A stretch of DNA of 64,000 nucleotides from Streptomyces sp. 3214.6 (GTDB lineage Bacteria > Actinomycetota > Actinomycetes > Streptomycetales > Streptomycetaceae), in assembly GCF_900129855.1 (NCBI RefSeq), contig NZ_LT670819.1, positions 2,852,001 through 2,916,000 of the forward strand, written 5' to 3'. Under the pieces are notes generated by a model. It saw only the letters and a program-made list of their open reading frames with translations, ran no database searches and had not been told where the DNA came from. The translations under genes and the position numbers were made by a program. Positions within the stretch are counted from its first letter, which is position 1. Every line of letters starts with the position of its first letter. This document shows positions 8,197-15,909 of this stretch, in pieces.

Positions 8197-9030
8197 CTAT
8201 TCTTCCACGCCCTCGGTCCTGCGCCAAAATCGACCGTACGGCTCGCCCTGCGGGTCGGGCGCCCAGCCCAGGATGGAGAGCATCTCGCGGTCCTTCTTGT
8301 CGAAGGTCTTCGGGTCGCAGCGCTCGATCAGGTCGGGCCGGTTGGCCGTCGTACGGCGCAGCGCCTCGTCGCGCCGCCAGCGGGCGATCTTCCCGTGGTG
8401 GCCGCTGAGCAGCACGTCGGGGATGTCCCGGCCGCGCCAGGCGGGCGGCTTGGTGTAGACGGGGCCTTCCAGGAGGTTGGCCATGGCGCCGGGGGCGAAG
8501 GAGTCGTCGCGGTGGGACTCGGCGTTGCCGAGCACCCCGGGCAGCAGGCGTGCCACGGCCTCGGTGACGACCAGGACGGCGGCCTCGCCGCCGGCCAGGA
8601 CGTAGTCGCCGATGGAGACCTCGTAGACGGGGATCCGGGTGGCGTACTCGTCGATGACCCGCCGGTCGATGCCCTCGTAGCGGGCCGGCGTGAAGATCAG
8701 CCAGGGGCGCTCGGAGAGTTCGACGGCCAGTTCCTGGGTGAAGGGGCGGCCGCTGGGCGTCGGAACGACGATCGCGGGTGCGCGCGAGCCTCGCTCATAG
8801 CCGTCGGCGAGGACGGAGTCGAGGGCGTCGCCCCAGGGCTCGGTCTTCATGACCATGCCGGGTCCGCCGCCGTAGGGCGTGTCGTCGACCGTGTTGTGCC
8901 GGTCGTAGGCCCACTCCCGCAGGTCGTGCACCTGGACGTCGAGCTGCCCACGCGCGCGTGCCTTGCCTACGAGTGAGACGTTCAGCGGGTCGAGGTACTC
9001 GGGGAAGATCGTGACGACGTCGAGGCGCAT
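8197..9030 (-). CDS. trmD: tRNA (guanine-N1)-methyltransferase TrmD
   Basis: 277 residues. It methylates G37 of tRNAs reading with a G at position 36, using SAM, and prevents +1 frameshifting. It starts [16 protein letters not shown], with the active-site region DTPYGGGPGMVMK and the trefoil-knot SAM site YVLAGGEAAVLVVTEAVAR. The C-terminal domain (about residues 175-277) is typical. ATG overlaps the rimM stop by one base (TAATG), so the two are coupled. Confidence 0.97.
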   Translation of the reverse strand: MRLDVVTIFPEYLDPLNVSLVGKARARGQLDVQVHDLREWAYDRHNTVDDTPYGGGPGMVMKTEPWGDALDSVLADGYERGSRAPAIVVPTPSGRPFTQELAVELSERPWLIFTPARYEGIDRRVIDEYATRIPVYEVSIGDYVLAGGEAAVLVVTEAVARLLPGVLGNAESHRDDSFAPGAMANLLEGPVYTKPPAWRGRDIPDVLLSGHHGKIARWRRDEALRRTTANRPDLIERCDPKTFDKKDREMLSILGWAPDPQGEPYGRFWRRTEGVEE

Positions 9031-9590
9031 TACGACGCGTCCTCGCCCTCGGCCTCGTCCCGTGCGGACGCGATCTCCGCGCGGTCGTCGATGAGCCCGG
9101 GCGGCGGGTCGATGATCGCCCGCTGCTCCTCGAGGTCGATCTCGGTGACGATCGACTCGACGAACGGGATCATCACCTCGCTGCCGTCGGGCCGCTCGAC
9201 GATGAACAGGTCCTGGGAGGGCAGGTGCGAGATCTCGGTGATCCGGCCGACCTCGACGCCGTCGGTGGTGACCACGTCCAGGTCCATCAGCTGGTGGTCG
9301 TAGTACTCGTCCTCCTCCTCGGGCAGCTCGGCCGGGTCGACCTCGGCGATCAGGAGGGTGTTGCGCAGGGCTTCGGCGGCGTTGCGGTCGCGCACGCCCT
9401 CGAAGCGCAGGAGGAGACGGCCGCTGTGGACGCGGCCCGTCTCGATGGTCAGCGGGCCGGTCGAGGCCGGGTCCGTGGACAGGACGGCGCCGGGCGCGAG
9501 CCGCAGCTCCGGCTCGTCGGTGCGTACCTCGACGGTGACCTCGCCCTTGATGCCGTGGGCGCGGCCGATCCGTGCGACTACGAGCTGCAC
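9030..9590 (-). CDS. rimM: 16S rRNA processing protein RimM
   Basis: 186 residues. RimM assists late 30S assembly around the head of 16S rRNA and binds S19. It starts [20 protein letters not shown], the diagnostic N-terminus, with the PRC-barrel domain ([20 protein letters not shown] onwards) in the C-terminal half and an acidic Asp/Glu-rich tail. Standard length. It is coupled to trmD and lies 84 bp after the KH protein gene. Confidence 0.95.
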   Translation of the reverse strand: MQLVVARIGRAHGIKGEVTVEVRTDEPELRLAPGAVLSTDPASTGPLTIETGRVHSGRLLLRFEGVRDRNAAEALRNTLLIAEVDPAELPEEEDEYYDHQLMDLDVVTTDGVEVGRITEISHLPSQDLFIVERPDGSEVMIPFVESIVTEIDLEEQRAIIDPPPGLIDDRAEIASARDEAEGEDAS

Positions 9591-9674
9591 TTCTCAGAAT
9601 CTCCTGTCATCACGACTACGGGCCGGGGACGGCCCAGTGGCCCTCCCCGGCCCGAGCCGGTGCTGCGAAACGCG

Positions 9675-9914
9675 TCAGCGGACGTGATCCACGTCGACGA
9701 GGTCGACGCGGACGCCCCGGCCGCCGATGGCGCCCACGACGGTGCGCAGAGCGCGTGCGGTGCGGCCGTTGCGGCCGATGACCTTGCCGAGGTCGTCCGG
9801 GTGGACCCGGACCTCGAGCACGCGCCCACGGCGCAGGTTGCGCGAGGCGACCTGCACATCGTCGGGGTTGTCGACGATGCCCTTCACGAGGTGCTCAAGC
9901 GCCTCTTCGAGCAT
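9675..9914 (-). CDS. khpA: KH-domain RNA-binding protein KhpA
   Basis: 79 residues starting MLEEALEHLVKGIVDNPDDV. A single type II KH domain shows the GKVIGRNGRTA loop (GxxG = GRNG) that contacts RNA. This small protein between rpsP and rimM is conserved across Gram-positive bacteria and is the KhpA family; in firmicutes it pairs with KhpB and affects cell elongation and division. Here it follows rpsP by five bases. Role in Streptomyces not established. Confidence 0.92.
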   Translation of the reverse strand: MLEEALEHLVKGIVDNPDDVQVASRNLRRGRVLEVRVHPDDLGKVIGRNGRTARALRTVVGAIGGRGVRVDLVDVDHVR

Positions 9915-9919
9915 GCTGC

Positions 9920-10342
9920 TCAGGCCTCGGTCGGCTCAGAGGACTCGGCCGCGGCCTCGTCCTTCTTCTCAGCCTTCTTCTTCTGGGTGATGGCCTCACC
10001 CTTGCCCGAGTCGTCGCCACCGAGGGCCTCGAACGACGGGCGAGCCTTCTTCGGCTCGGCGACGAGCAGCGGCGCCGGGGCGGGCTCGCCCTTGAACTTC
10101 TGCCAGTCGCCGGTCTTCTTCAGGATGGCGAGAACCGGCTCGGTCGGCTGCGCGCCGACACCCAGCCAGTACGCGACACGGTCGGCGTCGACCTCGATGA
10201 TCGACGGGTGGTACGTCGGCTGGTACTTGCCGATCTCCTCGATCGCACGGCCGTCACGACGGGTACGGCTGTCGGCGACGACGATGCGGTAGTGAGGCGA
10301 ACGGATCTTGCCCAGACGCTTCAGCTTGATCTTGACTGCCAC
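9920..10342 (-). CDS. rpsP: 30S ribosomal protein S16
   Basis: 140 residues from GTG 10342, preceded by AGGAGAACC; the longer frame upstream is not S16. The core [20 protein letters not shown] is the signature N-terminus. Relative to E. coli S16 (82 residues) there is an actinobacterial C-terminal extension rich in Lys, Glu and Ala ([19 protein letters not shown]). First gene of the rpsP-khpA-rimM-trmD-rplS unit. Confidence 0.96.
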   Translation of the reverse strand: MAVKIKLKRLGKIRSPHYRIVVADSRTRRDGRAIEEIGKYQPTYHPSIIEVDADRVAYWLGVGAQPTEPVLAILKKTGDWQKFKGEPAPAPLLVAEPKKARPSFEALGGDDSGKGEAITQKKKAEKKDEAAAESSEPTEA

Positions 10343-10675
10343 GGGAGTGGGTTCTCCTGGTTTTGACGTGGTTGGGCACGGCGAGATTGCCGCGTGGGGT
10401 TGCGGTACCCGAGTGCCCGATGGACGCGTCAGCCGGAGGAGAGAGGGGTCCTGTGCGACTGTCGAGTACAGCTTGCCATTGTGCCATACCCGGCGGGTCG
10501 CCTCGGGCCGAGGGGTTGGCCGCGGCCGGGCGTGCTTCAGCGGCACCCGGCGTCAAACGCGGTGAGCGCACGTCGGGTGCGCGGCCCGGCGCTGCGGGGT
10601 GCCCGCGGTGTGCGACCACCCCGCGCCTCGCCGTCGACCGGCAGCCACGAGATGCCGGTGCTGGGCCGTCCGCTG
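10343..10675. other. Intergenic region upstream of rpsP
   Basis: 333 bp with no convincing gene. It holds the 3' flank of the SprT-like gene, including a GC hairpin at 10594-10624, and must contain the promoter for the rpsP unit. I could not assign -35/-10 hexamers with confidence; the AT-richest stretch (10470-10490, with an AATGG-containing segment on the minus strand) is the likeliest promoter area. Confidence 0.5.
10594..10624 (-). terminator. Possible terminator of the SprT-like gene
   Basis: Inverted repeat with 8-bp arms (GCGGGGTG at 10594-10601, CACCCCGC at 10617-10624) and a 15-base loop, about 50 bp past the stop of the minus-strand gene. There is no T-tract, which is usual in Streptomyces, so assignment rests on position and stem. 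Confidence 0.4.
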
Positions 10676-11272
10676 TTACGCGGCGCCGGCGATCTCCGGG
10701 ATCCGGAACGGCTTGCCGCAGCCCCCGCACACGATGGGCGCCTGGGCCAGGACCGACGGCACGACCCGGACGTTGCGCCCGCAGTCGCAGACGGCCTTGA
10801 CGCGGACGCCTCCGCCGGAGGAGCCGTGCCGGGCCGCGGGGCCGCGGAAGGTACGGGTGGTGTCGGAGGAGGTGGCGGCCAGATGGGCCTTGAGGGCCCG
10901 CTGGAGGCGCTCGATCGTGGGCCGGTAGCGGCGCTTGGCCTCGGGGTTGAGCGTGACCAGGGAGAAACCGCTGCTGGGGTGGGGTTCCTCGGGGTGGTCC
11001 AGGCCCATCTCCTCGGCGATCGCGAGGAATCTGCGGTTGTGGTAGCGGCCGGCGCGGGAGGTGTCGCGGACACCGCGGGCGGCGGCGATGCCATGGACTG
11101 CCTCATGGAGCAGTCGCTCGAAGGAGAGCTCGTGACCGCAGGCGGACGACGACTCCCCGATCAGGGACTCTGGCGCGGCAAGATCCGGCAGCTCGGGGTG
11201 GTACCGCTGAATGTCGGCCCACGCCTCTGCCAGCTCTGCGGCGAGAACTGGTGGTGTCTGTGTCGTGCTCAC
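10676..11272 (-). CDS. SprT-like zinc metalloprotease-type protein
   Basis: 198 residues. An HEAVHG motif (HExxH-type zinc site) lies near residue 56, followed by the Gly-Arg-Tyr-His-Asn segment (SRAGRYHNRRFLAIAEEMGL), as in SprT-like proteins. The C-terminus has a zinc-ribbon pattern (CDCG about residue 164, CGGCGKPFRIPE at the end). Homologues of this type occur on actinomycete chromosomes and integrative plasmids as hypothetical proteins. Whether it is an active protease is unknown; substrate unknown. It stands alone between proS and rpsP with its own likely promoter in 11273-11533. Confidence 0.75.
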   Translation of the reverse strand: MSTTQTPPVLAAELAEAWADIQRYHPELPDLAAPESLIGESSSACGHELSFERLLHEAVHGIAAARGVRDTSRAGRYHNRRFLAIAEEMGLDHPEEPHPSSGFSLVTLNPEAKRRYRPTIERLQRALKAHLAATSSDTTRTFRGPAARHGSSGGGVRVKAVCDCGRNVRVVPSVLAQAPIVCGGCGKPFRIPEIAGAA

Positions 11273-11533
11273 GTAATGACAACGAGCGGGGGTGCCCCTG
11301 TGTTCCTATTCCGGGGCATCCCAAATAATTTGCACGTACCCGTCAGTTGCCACTGATGCGTCCGGACGAGGGCGGGTGCGCTGATCTGCGGAGAAGCCTC
11401 ACAGCTCATACCAAGCTGGTGCGTAGTCCTCCGTACGGCCCGGCGCGTAGAACATGTCCGCGCGCCGGGGTACGGGTGTCCCGCAGGGGCGCAAGAGGCG
11501 TTGCGGTCGTCCTCTTGGGCGAAGGGCGCTGCC

Positions 11534-12949
11534 TCAGTAAGCGCGCGCGACGATCGCGACGTTACCGGGAGCGTCCCCGTCGTCCGGCACCGACCCGTCC
11601 TCGGCGACCAGACACCGTACGGTCAGGGACTGCTCGGCCAGTGCGGCCTCGCCCTCCTCGCCGAGGGTCACCCACGGGATGCGCGCCCAGCCGCCGGCGA
11701 CGGCCGCCTCCGCCGCCTCGGGAATCGTCGACACGTCCGTCGTCCGGGACTCGCGGCGCTCGCGGGACTGCGTCAGCAGCAGCGCCTGGTCCTCTTCGAG
11801 GATGCCCGGCAGCAGGCCCACCAGCTTGTCGATCGCCACCGGCTCCTTGCCTCCCGGAATGCGGCGGGCCAGCATCGCCGTGCCGTTCTCCAGGTCGCGG
11901 GGGCCGATCTCGATGCGGACCGGCACGCCCTTGAGCTCCCAGTCGACCGCGCGCCGCCCGAAGGGAACGTCGGTGCGGTCGTCGACCCGGACGCGGACGC
12001 CCGCCGCCTTCAGCCGGTCGCCCAGCTCGCGGACCTTGGCCAGAACCGCCTCGTCGCCCTTGATCGCCAGGACGACGACCTGGACGTGCGCCAGCCGCGG
12101 CGGCACCCGCAGCCCGTCGTCGTCGCCGTGGGTCATCACCAGGGCGCCGATCATGCGGGTCGTGGAGCCCCACGAGGTCTGCCAGACCAGTTCCTGGGCG
12201 CCGTCCTTCGACAGGTAGCGGGTGTTGAAGGCCTTGGCGAAGTTCTGGCCCAGCTCATGACTGGTGACCATCTGCAGGGCCTTGCCGTCGCCCATCATGC
12301 TCTCGAGGGTGAGCGTGTTGATGGCGCCCGCGAAGCGCTCCTTGACCGTCTTGCGGCCGGCGACCGCGTCGATCGCGAGGACGTTCTCCAGGAAGTCGCC
12401 GTAGACCTCGCGGTGGATGTGCGCGGCGAAGTCGCGGGCGTCCTCGTAGGTGGCGTGGGCCGTGTGCCCCTCCTGCCACAGGAACTCGGACGTCCGCAGG
12501 AAGAGACGGGGCCGCAGCTCCCAACGGACCACGTTGGCCCACTGGTTGATCAGCAGGGGCAGGTCGCGGTAGCTCTGCACCCACTTGGAGAAGTACTCGT
12601 TGACGATGGTCTCGGAAGTGGGCCGGACGACCGCCGGTTCCTCCAGCTCCTTGCCGCCGCCGTGCGTGACCACGGCCAGTTCGGGCGCGAAACCCTCGAC
12701 ATGGTCCGCTTCCCGCGTCAGGTACGACTGCGGGATCAGCAGCGGGAAGTAGGCGTTCTCGGTGCCGGTCTCCTTGATGCGGGCGTCCATCTCCGCCTGC
12801 ATCCGCTCCCACAGCCCGTACCCGTACGGTCGGATCACCATGGTGCCGCGCACCGGGCCGTTGTCGGCCAGTTCCGCCTTGGTGATCAGATCCTGGTACC
12901 AGCGGGGGAAGTCGTCCGCCCGCGGGGTGAGAACGGGTGCCTTTGCCAT
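11534..12949 (-). CDS. proS: Prolyl-tRNA synthetase (archaeal/eukaryote-like type)
   Basis: 471 residues from ATG 12949 (MAKAPVLTPRADDFPRWYQD). Charges tRNA-Pro with proline in the cytoplasm. It lacks the editing insertion of the long bacterial ProRS and resembles the short archaeal/eukaryal type, with MVIRPYGYGLWERMQAEMD near the N-terminus, class II motif 2-like RWELRPRLFLRTSEFLWQEG and motif 3-like GSTTRMIGALVMTHGDDDGL. The anticodon-binding domain covers about 270-380 and an extra C-terminal domain ends IVARAY. A long upstream frame to 13150 is not supported by the family start. Confidence 0.93.
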   Translation of the reverse strand: MAKAPVLTPRADDFPRWYQDLITKAELADNGPVRGTMVIRPYGYGLWERMQAEMDARIKETGTENAYFPLLIPQSYLTREADHVEGFAPELAVVTHGGGKELEEPAVVRPTSETIVNEYFSKWVQSYRDLPLLINQWANVVRWELRPRLFLRTSEFLWQEGHTAHATYEDARDFAAHIHREVYGDFLENVLAIDAVAGRKTVKERFAGAINTLTLESMMGDGKALQMVTSHELGQNFAKAFNTRYLSKDGAQELVWQTSWGSTTRMIGALVMTHGDDDGLRVPPRLAHVQVVVLAIKGDEAVLAKVRELGDRLKAAGVRVRVDDRTDVPFGRRAVDWELKGVPVRIEIGPRDLENGTAMLARRIPGGKEPVAIDKLVGLLPGILEEDQALLLTQSRERRESRTTDVSTIPEAAEAAVAGGWARIPWVTLGEEGEAALAEQSLTVRCLVAEDGSVPDDGDAPGNVAIVARAY

Positions 12950-13148
12950 GGCGCGATAGTACGGGTCCAGATTGCCGGAATGTGAATTCTCGCCACAGGC
13001 CCAGCCGGGCCACAAGCGGGTGCCCGAGACCCCTGGACGCCGTCGCGAACGGGGAGTTACCTGGCATACGGGGGAAGTGCGAGCGCACTGCACGGGGGCC
13101 ACCTGATCGGTTACTGCGGCAACTCTCGGCGGATTGGGGCGCTTATCC

Positions 13149-14054
13149 ATGACACCTGTGCTCGTGCGGCAGCCACTGCCTCACGCGGGGCCGACGTCCC
13201 GCGCGGACCTGGGCGCACGCGCGCGTGACTGGTCGGAGATCCAGGAGCGGATGCTGGTCCCGCTCTACGAGGCCGTCTACGAACGGCTCGACGTAGGGGT
13301 CGGCACCCGGCTCCTCGCTCTCGGCTGCGGCTCCGGGCTCGCCCTGCTGATGGCGGCCTCGAGAGGGGCGGCCGCGCTCACAGGGGTCGAGACCTCCTCC
13401 CCCGAACGGCTGACGCTCGCCCGCCGGCGACTGCTGCCGGGGGAACCGGAGCGCTCCGCACGCGCGCGTGAAGACACCGAAGGCGGCCGGGACGGCGGGA
13501 ACCATGACCGCATCCGGCTCACCGACCGGTCGCCCAAGGACGCGGCCGGCCTGGAGGCAGCCGGGTACACCCTGGTGACCGCCTTCGAGCCGATCGGATG
13601 CCTCGCGGGCGACGCGGACGGCCTCGCCGGCCTGCTCGCGGCCTCGACGCCGCTCGCCGCGCGCGGGGCGCCCGTGGTGCTGGTCGGCTGGGGTCCGCCG
13701 GAACGCTGCGCCACGTCCGCGGTGCTGCGGGTCGCGGCGAAGCTGGCCGATCCGCTGCGCGGCGGCGCGGTCCGGCTGCGTCCGGCGCTGCGCGACGACC
13801 TGGAGGAGGTCGCCCAGCGGGCCGGGCTGAAGCCGGACGGTTCGGGGCGGGTGGCCTGCCCCTTCGGGTACGCCGACGTGGCGAGCGCCCTCAAGGGTCT
13901 GCTGTCCACGGGCCTGTTCGACGCGGCGGTCACGGCGACGGACCAGGCGCAGGTCGACAAGGAACTGGCGGAGGCGCTGCACCCCTATCGGCGGCCGGAC
14001 GGCACGGTGTGGATGCCGAACGTCTTCCGGTACCTGATCGCGCGCACCCCCTGA
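13149..14054 (+). CDS. SAM-dependent methyltransferase-like protein
   Basis: 301 residues from ATG 13149. Motif I of class I methyltransferases reads LLALGCGSGLALLMAA (about residues 57-72), followed by an acidic residue at the end of the second strand (GVETSSPE), where the SAM ribose is bound. An Arg/Glu-rich insert (SARAREDTEGGRDGGNHDRI) sits in the middle. The C-terminus (YRRPDGTVWMPNVFRYLIAR) resembles actinobacterial SAM methyltransferases of unknown substrate. It is divergent from proS (199-bp shared promoter region) and convergent with ffh. Confidence 0.78.
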   Translation: MTPVLVRQPLPHAGPTSRADLGARARDWSEIQERMLVPLYEAVYERLDVGVGTRLLALGCGSGLALLMAASRGAAALTGVETSSPERLTLARRRLLPGEPERSARAREDTEGGRDGGNHDRIRLTDRSPKDAAGLEAAGYTLVTAFEPIGCLAGDADGLAGLLAASTPLAARGAPVVLVGWGPPERCATSAVLRVAAKLADPLRGGAVRLRPALRDDLEEVAQRAGLKPDGSGRVACPFGYADVASALKGLLSTGLFDAAVTATDQAQVDKELAEALHPYRRPDGTVWMPNVFRYLIARTP

Positions 14055-14136
14055 GGCATCAGCGGATTGGCCGGAAAGCCGTGGTGCCGGACCACCGGCT
14101 CGACCGTGACGGTGAGCGGCATGCGCAGAAAGACTG

Positions 14137-14164
14137 AGGGCGCCCTTCCGGAGAAGGGCGCCCT
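14137..14164. terminator. Bidirectional terminator between methyltransferase and ffh
   Basis: Perfect 11-bp inverted repeat (agggcgccctt at 14137-14147, aagggcgccct at 14154-14164) with loop ccggag, placed between convergent stops, so it can serve both strands. Confidence 0.75.
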
Positions 14165-14194
14165 CGCCGAACCCTCGACAACGTACTCGGGCGC

Positions 14195-15745
14195 TCAGCC
14201 CATGAACTTCTTGAACTCGTCCGGCAGCTCGAAGTCCTGGGCGCCCTGCTGCGGCAGCCCGAGCGCGTTGCCGCCCTGGGCCTGGGCCTCGCGGCGCTGA
14301 GCCGCCTCCAGCTCCTGCTGCTTGCGCTTCATCGGGTTGCCGGAGCGCTGCTTGCCCTTGGCCTGCTTGGGCTGCTTCTTCTGCCGGCCGGGGCCGCCGC
14401 CCATGCCCGGCATCCCCGGCATGCCCGGCATGCCGCCGCCCTGGGCCATCCGGGACATCATCTTGCGGGCCTCGAAGAACCGCTCGACCAAGCCCTTCAC
14501 CGCGCTGACCTCGACACCGGAACCCTTGGCGATACGGGCCCGGCGCGAGCCGTTGATGATCGTCGGGTCCTGGCGCTCGCCCGGGGTCATCGACTTGATG
14601 ATCGCGGCCGTGCGGTCGACGTCCCGCTCATCGAGGTTGTTGATCTGGTCCTTGATCTGCCCCATGCCGGGCAGCATGCCGAGCAGCTTGGAGATGCTGC
14701 CCATCTTCCTGACCTGCTCCATCTGGGCCAGGAAGTCGTCCAGGGTGAAGTCCTGGCCCTTCTTGGACGCCAGCTTGGAGGCCATCTTCTCGGCCTCTTC
14801 CTGACTGAACGTCTTCTCCGCCTGCTCGATCAGGGTGAGCAGGTCACCCATGTCGAGGATGCGGGAGGCCATCCGGTCGGGGTGGAAGGCGTCGAAGTCG
14901 TCGAGCTTCTCGCCGTTCGAGGCGAACATGATCGGCTTGCCGGTCACGGAGGCGATCGACAGGGCGGCGCCACCACGGGCGTCACCGTCGAGCTTCGACA
15001 GCACGACACCGTCGAAGCCGACGCCGTCGCGGAAGGCCTCGGCCGTGTTCACGGCGTCCTGACCGATCATCGCGTCGACGACGAAGAGGATCTCGTCGGG
15101 CGAGACGGCGTCGCGGATGTCCGCGGCCTGCTGCATCAGCTCGGCGTCGATGCCGAGGCGGCCGGCGGTGTCCACGATCACGATGTCGTGGACCTTGGAC
15201 TTCGCGAACTCGATGGAGTCCTTGGCGACCTGGACCGGGTCGCCGACGCCGTTGCCGGGCTGCGGGGCGTAGACGGCCACCCCGGCGCGCTCGGCGACGA
15301 CGCTGAGCTGGTTGACGGCGTTGGGGCGCTGGAGGTCGGCGGCGACCAGGAGCGGCGAGTGGCCCTGTTCCTTCAGCCAGCGGCCGAGCTTGCCCGCGAG
15401 GGTGGTCTTACCGGCGCCCTGCAGACCCGCGAGCATGATCACGGTCGGCGGCTGCTTGGCGAAGCGCAGGCGCCGTGTCTCGCCACCGAGGATCGTGACG
15501 AGTTCCTCGTTGACGATTTTCAGGACCTGCTGGGCGGGGTTCAGCGCCCTGGAGACGTCGGAGCCGAGGGCACGCTCCTTGACGTTCTTGATGAACGTGC
15601 GGACGACCGGCAGGGCCACGTCGGCTTCGAGGAGGGCGATGCGGATCTCGCGCGCCGTGGCGTCGATGTCCGCCTCGGACAGCCTGCCCTTGCCGCGGAG
15701 ATTCTTGAAAGTCGCGCTGAGGCGGTCGGAGAGGGTATCGAACAC
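14195..15745 (-). CDS. ffh: Signal recognition particle GTPase Ffh (SRP54)
   Basis: 516 residues from GTG 15745 (VFDTLSDRLSATFKNLRGKG), preceded by a GAGGA site; the longer frame is not family-like. Ffh binds signal sequences and 4.5S RNA and docks with FtsY. N domain 1-85, G domain with GLQGAGKTT (G1), DTAGR (G3) and SKLDGDARGG (G4/G5 area), then a Met-rich M domain (MMSRMAQGGGMPGMPGMPGM) and a basic tail. The partner receptor gene ftsY lies 10 kb away in this window. Tandem hairpins lie between it and glnD upstream. Confidence 0.97.
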   Translation of the reverse strand: MFDTLSDRLSATFKNLRGKGRLSEADIDATAREIRIALLEADVALPVVRTFIKNVKERALGSDVSRALNPAQQVLKIVNEELVTILGGETRRLRFAKQPPTVIMLAGLQGAGKTTLAGKLGRWLKEQGHSPLLVAADLQRPNAVNQLSVVAERAGVAVYAPQPGNGVGDPVQVAKDSIEFAKSKVHDIVIVDTAGRLGIDAELMQQAADIRDAVSPDEILFVVDAMIGQDAVNTAEAFRDGVGFDGVVLSKLDGDARGGAALSIASVTGKPIMFASNGEKLDDFDAFHPDRMASRILDMGDLLTLIEQAEKTFSQEEAEKMASKLASKKGQDFTLDDFLAQMEQVRKMGSISKLLGMLPGMGQIKDQINNLDERDVDRTAAIIKSMTPGERQDPTIINGSRRARIAKGSGVEVSAVKGLVERFFEARKMMSRMAQGGGMPGMPGMPGMGGGPGRQKKQPKQAKGKQRSGNPMKRKQQELEAAQRREAQAQGGNALGLPQQGAQDFELPDEFKKFMG

Positions 15746-15813
15746 GGCGACGTCGGTCCTCGGAGTCGGGGGCGGTGGGCTGCCCTCCAGGGTATCTGGC
15801 CCAGCCAAGGAAT

Positions 15814-15866
15814 CGTCCCCGCCCGTTGCATTCAACGGACGGGGACGGAAGCCCCGCGAAGCGGGG
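15814..15866 (-). terminator. Tandem hairpin terminator after glnD
   Basis: Two hairpins follow the glnD stop on the minus strand: a CCCCGC-GAA-GCGGGG stem at 15852-15866, then a 15-bp stem with one mismatch (15814-15828 with 15833-15847, loop CATT). Downstream on the minus strand the sequence becomes ATTCCTT. This should separate the amtB-glnK-glnD transcript from ffh. Confidence 0.6.
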
Positions 15867-15909
15867 AGCAATCAGCACGTACCCGATCGACGCAGAGGTG
15901 AGCGGAACG